A DNA stretch of 64,000 nt from Toxotes chatareus (taxonomy: Eukaryota > Chordata > Actinopteri > Toxotidae), in the NCBI GenBank assembly GCA_016801885.1, contig CM028887.1, positions 27,050,511 to 27,114,510 of the forward strand. The letters are read 5' to 3'. Below, piece after piece: positions 13,401 through 25,400 of this stretch; position 1 is the first letter of the stretch, and each line of letters starts with the position of its first letter. The notes beneath the pieces were generated by a model. It made no database searches. It saw only the letters and a program-made list of their open reading frames with translations, and was not told the origin of the DNA. The position numbers were made by a program, and so were the translations under genes.

Positions 13401-16400
13401 AACTGCAGTTTTGGAAATGCTCTGACCCAGTCGTTTAGCCACCACAATTTGGCCCTTGTCAAACTCGCTCAAATCCCTACGCCTACGCTTGCCCATTTTT
13501 CCTGCTTCTTACACATCAACTTTGAGGACAAAGTGTTCATCTGCTGCCTAATATGTCCCACCCTCTAACAGGTGCCATGATGATGAGATAATCAGTGTTA
13601 TTCACTTCACCTGTCAGGGGTCATAATGTTATGCCGAAGGCAGAAGGTGGTAAGAAATGAACAAACATAGTGGTTTGGGTCTTATCATGAGATTTGTTGA
13701 AAATAAGAACAATATACAATAACACCTGCTTTTGACACTGATAGCAACCACAAAAGTATAGGACACTGTCCAATCTCTGTACTGTTAATACTAATAATCA
13801 ATAACTTGTAATATCTCAGTAACATAAAAGCATATACATATTATCTGGTTCAATAATAACATCTGTAATTTATCAAACTGTGATCATAATAAGGAAACTG
13901 GTACTTACAGCAGTTAGTGACAGCAAAGCTGTTGGCCACCTCCAGGTTGTCTATGTGTGGAGTTAGTCTGAAATCTGCCATCCCAAACTGAACCATGCCA
14001 ACTCTGAATGCACTGTACTCCTGATCTGCACCCCTCGGGAATAAACCACCTGGGACAGACACACAAACAGGACAATGGTCAGACAAACCAGAGGACAAGA
14101 AAACATCAAGAGAAATAGCTGAATTATATTTAAACAATATATAAATAAAGCTAACAGTTTTGACTAAGACATAGAAAATCTAAATGTTCTGATATGACTA
14201 TTAATCAAAGGACTTGTGTTATCCCCTTTCATTTAGGTGTTAGAAACCGTATTTTATTTGCTATTGATCAAATTAATCATTTGCATTATGTTGAAGGTTT
14301 GTGAATGATGTACTGATGTGAAATCTGTGTTGTTTTATCATGTCACTAATAGTCATTTTATCTGCTCCTAGTTAACATTATTCATTTGATCCCTCTGTGC
14401 ATCTTTACTTGATATGAAGGTTTGTTTTTATCCTGTTAGTGGACAGAACTCAATAAATTCCCATCAGTTAAACCCAGTCATTGCTCTGTGTTACTTTGAA
14501 AAAGAGATCAAAAAGTCACTGAATCGAGAAGTCACAGCTTAAATCTGTTTGCCTCTCCAAACAACAGCACATTAAATTTAAAATCCTAATTTACTAAACC
14601 AGCAAGTGTCCCCAAACCAGATTTTGGTCTTGGGTTCTAAACGTTGTGTATTTAGACACAATATATGGTCATAAATATAATATTGCTCCTTGGGGACCAG
14701 TGGTTCTCCACCTTTTGTGTGTGTGTGTGTGTTTCAGAATCAGAATCAGAATCAGAATAACTTTATTGATCCCTGTAGGGAAATTCTTACTGTTACTTAA
14801 CTCCCAGTTGAAAATGAAAAGGAAAATTGCACATAGTATGTGGTAAGAGAAAAAATTCTAGAATAAATAAGTGATGTGAAAAACAATAAAATAAGAATAA
14901 AGGATAGTATAATGAAAATCAAGTAAAATATTGCAATAACTCCAAAATCAAACAGAACAATATATACAAATAATATAAAAAATAAAATATCTTAATATTT
15001 TAATATTTGCAGATATGTACATGAGGTTTGTGGTTGATGGTTTAAAAATGAGGTATACACAGTATACATGAGTCCGTGATTCTTACAGTCCAGAGTTATA
15101 TAGTTTGATTGCGACAGGCAGGAATGATTTCCTGTGTCGCTCTGTTGTGCAGCGGGGAACAATGAGTCTGTTGCTGAACGAGCTTCTGTGACTGATCAGC
15201 ACATGGTGGAGAGGGTGTGAAGGAGAGTCCAATATTGTCCTAACTTTGGACAACATTCTCCTCTCTAACACTGTGTTCAGTGAGTCCAGATCCTCTCCTA
15301 CAACATGGCTGGCCTTCCTGATGATCTTATTGAGTCTGTTAGTGTCCTTCACCCTCAGACTGCTGCCCCAGCAGACAACAGCGTACAAGATGGCACTGGC
15401 CACCACAGACTTATAGAACATCCGCAGCATCGTCCGGCAGATGTTAAAGGACCTTAGCCGTCTCAGAAAATAGAGACGGCTCTGTCCTTTTCTGTAAACA
15501 GTGTCCACGTTTTTGGACCAGTCCAATGTGTGGTCTAGGTACACCCCCAAGTACCTGTACTCCTCCACCATGTCCACATTGGCCCCTTGAATGTTAACAG
15601 GGGTCACTGTAGCCTTAGTCCTCCTCAAGTTCACCACCAGTTCTTTTGTCTTCATCACATTGAGCTGCAGGTGGTTTATCTTGCTCCATGTGACAAAGTT
15701 GTCCACAACCATCCTATACTCACTCTCATCACTACCTGAAATACATCCTACTACTGCAGAGTCGTCAGAAAACTTCTGAAAATGGCAGGTCTCTGTGCAG
15801 TAGCTGAAGTCTGTGGTGTAGAGAGTGAAGAGGAAGGGAGAGAGGACGGTCCCCTGCGGAGCCCCGGTGTTGCTGACCACCCTGTCTGACATACAGCACT
15901 GCAAGCGCACGTACTGTGGTCTGCCAGTCAGGTAGTCCACAATCCAGGACACCAGTGGGGCATCTACCTTCATCGCCGTCAGCTTCTCACCCAGCAGAGT
16001 TGGCCTGATGGTGTCAAACGCACTGGAGAAATAAAAAAAGATGATTCTCACAGCGCTTGCCGGCTTGTCCAGGTGGGTGTAGACTCTGTTGAGCAGGTAG
16101 ATGATGGCGTCGTCGATGGCGTTGTGTGTTTGTGTTTGTGTGTACATTGATGGTGTGTTGGCATGCGTGTACATGCTGATCTGGTGCCAGTTTGGCAGGA
16201 TTTGGTTATAAATTAATCATTTCTCATTAAATGTTTTTTTATTTTTTGATATGATTTATGTCATTTGCAAAATAGGTCTACTCAACCAGTGGACAAAAGA
16301 ATTCAACAAGTGGCAGTGCAATAATAGACATGTCTTGCATATGTCCAAGACTCCCAGTTTCTTCCCCTTCCCTTGTGTTTCCTGTGTTGTCTCTCCCTCT

Positions 16401-19400
16401 CTGTTTATCTGTATCTGGGTGTGGACATACCCCTGCACTCCACTCAGCTCCTGACTGCACCAGCCGGCACACCTTCTCCTTCATGCCTCCTCTACGGTGG
16501 CCGAGAGAGGCCGCACAAACACAAAAGCCGCAACACAAATACATTAAGCCACAACACAAATACAAAAGCCGCAACACAAATACAAAAGCCGCAACACAAA
16601 TACATTAAGCCACAACACAAATACAAAAGCTGCAACACAAATACAAAAGCCACAACACAAATACAAAAGCCGCAACACAAATACATTAAGCCACAACACA
16701 AATACAAAAGCCACAACACAAATACATTAACCCACAACGGAAATATATGACAACGGAAGTTAGTCTCAAAACGGAAGTAAGCCAGATGGGACTACAAGAC
16801 TACGCTGGGACGCAGCTAGGAGGAGTTCTGTTTTGCTAAGTAAGTGAAACGTAATTCAAAAGATTATAATTATTGCTGTGGTTATGTGATTGTTACAAAT
16901 GATCGATGCTAATACCCGTTTTAATATTTATGAACTGTGACATCTGATTTATTATGACGCTTAACGCTGCTCCTAGCTGCGTCCCAGCGTAGTCTCGTAG
17001 TCCCGTCTGGCTTACTTCCGTTTTGAGGCTAACTTCCGTTGTCATATATTTCCGTTGTGGGTTAATGTATTTGTGTTGTGGCTTAATGTATTTGTGTTGC
17101 GGCTTTTGTATTTGTGTTGTGGCTTTTGTATTTGTGTTGTGGCTTAATGTATTTGTGTTGCGGCTTTTGTATTTGTGTTGCGGCTTTTGTATTTCTGCGG
17201 CCTCTCTCGGCCACCGTACTCCTCAGCCCTGTGGTGCTTAAATCCTGGTTCTCCAGTCACTCGTCATCAGATACATCAAGGACTCCTGGTGTTTTTTGGT
17301 CTAGTTTTTGATTCCTTGTGTTTTTTGCCTTTGGACTAATTCATCTCCCCTGTGCTCCTTCATTCATTTGTCATTTGTCATTCGTCATTGTATTAACTTC
17401 TGGGGACTCTGGGAAATGTTACCATAAAGAACAAATATCTTTTGCTCCTTTGCAAAGGACAGACAGAATATGTGCTGAATTGAAGCCGTCCAAACATTTA
17501 TTTCAAGTTAGCCAAACGACTAAAATCAAACTGATGGCTGATACATTGCAAACCAATGTGAGAGGAACACAACTCAAAAGGATTAATAGTGTGATGTTTC
17601 TCTTGGTCGATAAATCAATATAATATCACTTTAATAAGCTACAGGGACTTAAACCATGCTTGAAAACACTGTGCTTGGGATATGAACCGCAGTTGTCCAC
17701 CAGTACAATAGCAGCTGCTCAATCAGAGCTGGGTATGTATATTATGTGCTTAACACTAAAACAGGCATAATGGTAAATGATATTCACCTTTCATTCAGCT
17801 CTCCAGTGTCTCTGTCCGGAAATCAGACACTTTGGAATCTAGTTGTGGTAATACAGCATTAGATGACCCCTAGTCTAACAAACTACTGTAGATTTGAGAG
17901 ACTATAAACCTGTAGAAATAATACATTGTGGATAATCAGAACTCTAATAAGTAAATAAATATTTTTTTAAATAAGTAATTTGCTCCTTTGGCTTTGTCAC
18001 AGGCCTCAGCTGGCCAAAAGAATGTACATCCACAGTCCCACTACATCCTAGCAGAATCATCTGGACACTGTGTGGAGCTGCCTCAGTGCAGCAGAGATCA
18101 GTCAGTCATGAAGGGTTACCCAGTGAAAACACCACTGGAGATTTGTGTGAATATTGTGTGATTGTGATCACCGAGCGCATACCGGCATCTTTGCAATTCA
18201 GTCTTTTTATCAATCATTATCAAACATGCACTGCAGAGGAAGAAACAAATAATCAATTCAAACATTCTACCTCAGCTCAGCTGCACTACTTGTGGTGAAG
18301 CTGGCAGAATGAGGTCATAGTTCCACGCACAACGTTTGGCCCTAAGCAATGAGGCTGGGGCCGTATAAAGCAAGTATGGCTGCTTGCATTGAGGTATTAG
18401 CTTGTGTGACTGACAAGCTGACAAGCCTTAACATGCTTTGAGAGCTTCTGCCAACAGAAACAAGGCTACTATTAATAATGGCCATTAACTTAGTCAGGAC
18501 TCCTTTCGTGGTCTTTTAATAGAGTCATGGACAGTAGAAACTGACTGTAGTGAGGAGGGGACTGTTTCACTTCATACCAAAAGCCTCCTTTTTACGTATT
18601 TACCAAATATTCCAGCAAAACTCTGCTGTTGAACAAAGAAATAATGATAGGTGATCAGATCATCACCCAGTCTGTTCCAGTATGGGTCAGCTACAGTAAC
18701 CAGTTTAATTAAATCAAACAGTTTGTCCTCTGATCCACTGGATATTGCATACAGATACTGATTATTTTTAAAATGCTTAATATTTATAAATGGAATCTGG
18801 AACTCACCAAACACACATACAGCCAGGCATATAACACACACACACAGGTCCACAGCATGTACTGATGATCACACTGGTAAGCTATTTAAACAAGCGACAA
18901 AGTGATGCACAGAGAGCACCCACACAGTCCACGCCTGTGACTGAGGACGTAGCTGTGATTGTATAAGCCCTCTCCATCCACCATCTTATCCAAAGTGTTT
19001 TCATTTTATCCTTTCTTTTCCCTTTCCACCAATATGGTAGTATAAATTAGCAAAACAAACTGGTGATCTGTTTCTATTTTGGTAAAGGAATGTAAGAGAA
19101 GTTCTCACAGGATTCTGGCCGACTAAATAAGGTGTTTCTGGATTTCCCCAGTGAAAGAGAGAATGCGCTTCATTCTCACCAAAAAATTGAGCACATTGTT
19201 CAGTGTCCAGTCCTAACATGTTTAAGTCTTTTGGTCTGTACCATGCTTAAGGTATTGTTAGGATTCAACTGATACCAGAATCAATTCCAACACATGGGAT
19301 TCATGTATTTGACACTCTACGTCAAGTAGCCATCTGTGTCCAGTTGCTTGGCACTCGTTTGATGCTTTACAGCAGTGGTTCTCAAACTGTGGGGCAACCC

Positions 19401-22400
19401 CCCCCCTGGAAGGAGGAATAGAACCAGTGCAGAGGGGGTTTGGATGACCAGGGAAAAATAAGGAGTGAAACCATGTTGAATGACATATTTGTGTAGGGAA
19501 AATAAACAAACAAGAGTTTGCTTATGCCACCAAGCTGACCTTTATTTCTCTAAAAATCAACTTGGATCCATTTTTATTAGTTGCGTCCACTGTCATTATC
19601 ATGACTGATAAAGATTGTGGTGTTTTTTTTTTTAGCTTCTGAAAGAAGGCATGCCAAAAAAAAGTTAAAGCAGAGAACCACTGCATTCCCAGCACATCAT
19701 GCCATCTGGTATAATGGTGCAGGTAACTGGTGTGTTTTTTTTGCCATTCTAGTGGCATGTCTGTCAGTCAATCCACTACTTTGTTCCAGACTGATAAAGC
19801 TACAACAACAACAATTTGATGGACTGCCATGACATTCTGCAGGATGAGCCCCACGGACTTTGGTGTTACAACCCCCCACACCCCTCCTGTACTCTGCACT
19901 CCTCAGACAATGGACTCTTTGCCACTCCTCACACCAGGCTGCATTCTGTGGAAGACCTTAGTGCTTCTCATCATGATTTGTAATTGTCGACCAGCCCAAT
20001 CATGTGTCGTAAATTATCGTAATAGACTGTTATGTATTGTAGAATATGTACAGCAGAGTCTACAGGTAAATGCTGAGATGGAGGTGGGGCATGTAAAATG
20101 ATGACAGCGTGGTAGCAGCAGTGACAGCAAGTTGCAGCACTGCTTTCAGGTGAGCAGTGTGGCAGCAGAGCGCTGACAGCTTAAATATGCTGCCATGATT
20201 AAAAGGCTGTGTTGGATATGTGTTGCAGTGACAAGAGCATGTCATGTGAGTGTAGCAGCAGTCTGTAGTTGGGCTGCCTGAACTGCTTTGTACACTTAGC
20301 TTCATTTCAGTCAGCCAGCTCACGTGGAATAGGTTATTATGTAACTAGAACATTTGTGGAGAAATTTTGGATATGCCAGCTGCTTGGTGTGTATCCAGGA
20401 TAGTTACCTGTCAGATGTATTTGTACAAGTGGATGTGACGGGGCACTGCAGGGCAGCCAGACACTGGTTGTGATGATAGCATTCATGCAGTAGTACCTGA
20501 AGGGTACTACAATGGATGATTGTATTTGTGCCATTGATAGTCTTACAAATACCTCAGGCTGTGAAATGGGTGCTAATATGACTGGTACAAGTGTTCATGG
20601 CAGCAGAAGTATCACAGAGGTTCACACACACACGCACGCATGCACGCACGCACGCACGCACACACGCACGCACACAGTCATGTTTGAATCACTACAGTGG
20701 ACACTATGTGGGCTTTCATTTATGTCCTGGAGTCTTATTCCTGGCCCTGACCAGTGTCACTACAGGTATCAAGGCCTTGCTGACATCATCAGCAGCAGTT
20801 GTGTTGATCTGCCTTAAAGCTGCTGTTTGATATTTCTTGCTAGGAGAGGACAAGATGGCCGACAGTAAAAACAGACAAACCGCTCTGTATCCTCAGCAGA
20901 CAACAGCATATAAGCCAAACCTTGGCATCAATAATGCCCTCATCGCGTGAACAGTCCTATCATCAAATTTTTTTTCACCATGAGCATCACGAGGCTTCAG
21001 TGAAGACACTGATGTGTTATATATGTCTGTACTGTTTACAGTAAAGGAGCTGTCACAGTTTAAAAACTCCTTATTAAAACACTTGGCTGAACATGCCTGC
21101 CTCCTGTGTTTGGGTCCTCCTCCCAAGTGGGAGGAATGGCGCTCTTTACGAGATGCACGGGAACGTTGTAGCCTACAAGCGCCTGCTAAAAAACAACTTA
21201 CATTGGGAGAATCATTTTCTAAATGTGTCCTGTATAACAAAGGAACCCAGTGGAAAGCACTCACTGATTCTGTTGCGTTGTATATTGCTAAAGACATGGT
21301 GCACATTTACACTGTAGAGAAGCCGAGATTTCTTCACATGCTGAAAACTTTCGATCCCAGGTATGTGCTACCAAGCTGCAAGTATTTTGGCGAAGTTGCC
21401 TTACCACACCTGTACAACTGCACTCGTGAAAAGATTGCTAGAGAGTTGGAGAAGGTGTCTTTTCACTCGGCCACCCTACATGAGTTTAACGGCACATTTT
21501 ATCATCAACAACCTGGCCCTGCGGGGTGTTTGTCTCCAAACAGCTTACTTCTCCGATGAGCACAAAAGTGACATAATTGCGGAGGGGTTAAAAGATGCTC
21601 TGAGCTCCTGGAACCTCGCTGAAGACCGACTGGTCTGCATGACAACAGACAGTGGCACCAACATAATCAAAGCTCTGAAAGAAAATGAGTGGCCTAATCT
21701 CCAGTGCTTTGGACATAAACTGCAATCTGTCTGGAATCTGTCCAGCTGAATTTGGATTTGAATTTGAATTCTCTTTTAAGCTTTTGAAAGCTTGGTTGTT
21801 GTTTACAAAGGTAGGGCCATCTTGTTTACATGTTTTAAGATTTGTATTTAGCACTTTCCTTTCCGAAGTAAAGGAAAAATCTCAAAAAGAAAAATCAAAA
21901 CAAAATACAATACAATAAAAACGTTTTTTGAATGATATTTTTATGAATTGTAGTTTTCTCTCAGGAAAGCGGAAAAAATCGGTTAAAATCGCAAATCGGG
22001 TTTCCTGTGAAAAAATCTGAGATTTTATTTTTAAGCCATATCGCCCAGCTCTAATTTGAGGTTTTCAAATTAGGGCTGATAGGGCTGATGATATAATATT
22101 AGCATTTTATCCAATCTAATTCCTGTATGAAAGACTTTCTGCTGGCAGTAGTTTTGACAGCACTTCATTTGTTTCTGCAACTAAAACCTAAAAATACAGG
22201 CTTTAACTCATGCCAAAGATGCTCAGTAAACACCAAAATATATACACGCATTCCAGCAGTTACATCCACATAAAATCCGCAAAGAAATGTGGATTTAGTA
22301 AAAGTCTGTCTCTATTTACCAGTGAAAACAGCAGTCAGTGCAACTAAAAATGAGAAGTCTCCTGCATGAATGTGTACGCCAAACTTTGCTGATAACAATA

Positions 22401-25400
22401 ATAAACGGAGGAACGTTTACTGAATCAAACAGGAATGTTCTAGAGTGTTGTCTATAATGTGATGCACTTTTGACTGTGTGACAACTGTCTTCGTCAGATT
22501 AGCTAATCATTAATTCCTCGTTTCTCTTCACTGGCTGTTTTACTGTGGTGGTAACAGACTGCACCAGATGCCCCTTTGCCTGTCAGTGGAACTTCTGCAC
22601 CCGCAACTCTGTTCTTTTTTCTTCACATAAAAGGTTCCACACAGATCAAGTAAGCAGTGGTTCAGTGTTAACTTCTACCATGGCTGATAGTGTGAGGCTG
22701 CCCTGCTCTAATCTGCAGTAACCATAGCAACCAAGGCCCTATTGATAAGTATGTGCTGGCAGAGGTACACATTCAAGGAGAGGTATGCAGCTCCAGACAT
22801 TCTCAGGGTCAGATAGTTGTGCAGTGTCCTTCTGTGATTAAGGCAGAAGTCCGCATGAGTTAGGTAAGACGTAGGTTCATGTTTAGATTTAGGTATCCAA
22901 TAGAGTCTGCACACATGTATGAAGAGGGATGGTTAGAGGAAGAATTTAACCTATTTGGACATATAGGCTGCAAGATGTGAGTCTGAGTCATGTGAGGATA
23001 CGTGGGTTTAAGTACGCCCTTCCAAAAGGACAGCTTCAGATTTGGGATGGTATTACTCTGCTTAACTTATTAAAGTGGTATTGCTCATTACTTTTCTCCT
23101 TGATGCATCAAGCCGCAATAAATCCTCTTAAGACATCTGAAGTATCTGAGAACTCCCTCCTTCAGCTCACAATATTTTCCATCACAGTACACAATTGATT
23201 AGATGAAATGATTTAAAAACAATGATTAGCAGGGTTGAATTTATAAAAATAACAAAAACTATTTCTAAAAATGTGTTAAAAGTTCTTAACAAAACAAACA
23301 TTTGCACCATTGGGAGCATCTTGTGTGGGAGTATCACCACCTGGATGGGAAACTGCACAAAGCAGGACTTCTTAGCCCTTGAAAGGGTGGTCCATTCAGT
23401 GGAGCGGACCATCAGAACAACCCTCTCCAACCTGCAGGACATTTACACACAACGTTGCAGGTTAAGTGCTGAGACGTTCCTCAAACAGCCGGATATTCTC
23501 TCTTCTCACTTCTGCCATCAAGCCGATGATTCCACTGCCTGAGGACTAGGACTGAGCGCATGAAGAGGAGTTTCTTCCCCCAAGCCACCCGCCTGCTCAA
23601 CTCTGAGCCTTAAAAAGGACTTGCATTCCAATATGCACAAGAACCACGTTACTGCACATTATATATTTTGTATTTTATTTTATCTTATTTTTATTTTCTA
23701 TATTTTCCAGATATATATCTTATTTTATTCTTATTCTGTGTGCTGACAGACATTGTTCTGTGTTCTCACTAATGGTTCAGGTACAAAAACACATTTCACT
23801 GTACACTGTACTATGTATAATTGTGCATGTGACAAATAAAGCTTATTTTATCTTACTACAATGTAATTACGGAACAATTTTAAGGTCCATCAGCCACCAC
23901 TATGTGGTCCTTCCAAAGCAGGCAGACAGAGAGGAGAAGGACCACAAACAAAGCTAAGTGTTATCCCTTATGTTGCAGGAGTATCTAAGAAAATCAGGAG
24001 AATTTTTCAACAAAAAACACATCCCTGTACACTTAAAGCCCAGCAGCACTCCAAGGAAGAAGCTCGTCCACCATAAGGAAAAAACACCCAGACATATGCA
24101 GAGCAATGCAGTGTACGCAGTTAGTGCAGTGAGGAATCCACAGACCTGTACACTGGACAAACAAAACAACCACTTCACAAAGGAATGGCAATGGTACAGA
24201 AGAGCCAGCTCCTCAGGTCAGGACTCAGCAGACCACCTACACCTGAAGGACCAGGGACACAAATCTGAGAACAGCAGCGTTCACATTTTGGCCAGAGAAG
24301 ACCACTGGTTGAAAGAGGAGTCAAAGAAGCGTGTGTCAAAATGGAATGGCCATCACTCAACAGAGGAGGTGGTCACCATTTATCAACTATCTATAATGCA
24401 ATTTTGGGATCCCTAGACAGCTCAACACCCATTCACACCATGACTCATGTGACCCTATAATATCTCACATGATGCCAGGGTGGGACAATGACTCACGTCA
24501 CATATCACACAAAGACCCTCAAGGTGTTAACGACTCCACAATAAGGTAAATACCTGGATTCTACACCAGTCAGTTAGAACCTTTCAGGTGAAGGTGAAAC
24601 ATCTTAAAGAATCAGCCGTCTCTGTGTACCTGGCATTCCGGGTGTGCATGACAGTGTGCTGCACATGTATTCCAAGACTGGGCTTCTCCACTCAGGTCTG
24701 CCTTGCAATCAGATTATGTAACTATAATATATGTACATATATGTAGGTACGGTATTTTGATACCTGGTACGGTTTTTTCAAAAAGTTCTATGCCCTTTTT
24801 GACTGTCAGATTTTATAATGGGTGTGTGTTGTGTGGAACATTCAGAGGCATCACCAACACTGCCATCCCTGAAAAAAATTCTCCAAAAATCTCTTTTAAC
24901 CTCTGAAGCCTCGTGATAGTAATGGTAAGTAAAACATAGTTAATAGAAAATGCACTCAATACCGTTAATTTACAGTAGATTTATTTAAAATTCAATGTAA
25001 CAGAAAACTGTGATCACAGAGGCACATTAAACATTTTCAACTACAATAACTGTAGTTAGGAATAAAACTAGTGTACATGAGCTGTTCTACACTGACAGTC
25101 TGAAGTCTCCATCAAATGAAAAATCATACAATGAAATGCAATATCAGCTATTTAACCTAACTTCTCTGAATTTAATCTTCTGTACACAGTCTGTCTGCCT
25201 AAAATATAGTTCTACAGTGCTTACAGCAGCACACATCTATTACAGGAGTCACATTTGGCTCCTGTATTACACATCTGGTTGGCCAGTTCCAGATGTCAAA
25301 TGGGAAAGACTTTCACCTGTGAAGGCGGTGACTGTGCTACAGTTGATCCATTACTTAATTCCAGTTTAATATTTTTAAAATCCTGTGTTACTATCATCAC

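Noticed and set aside
16494..17217. CRISPR-like array
   Set aside because: Units are contiguous with no unique spacers, in a vertebrate intron; it is a minisatellite.
16278..17311. Long open frames rich in Cys, Leu, Phe and Val (or Gln, Lys, Asn, Thr) that look like membrane or repeat proteins
   Set aside because: They are translations of the 20-21 bp minisatellite in both strands of the palindromic element.
24760..24800. Possible end of a hAT element (TTTTGATACCTGGTACGG)
   Set aside because: No inverted partner or transposase is nearby; kept only as a member of a direct repeat pair.
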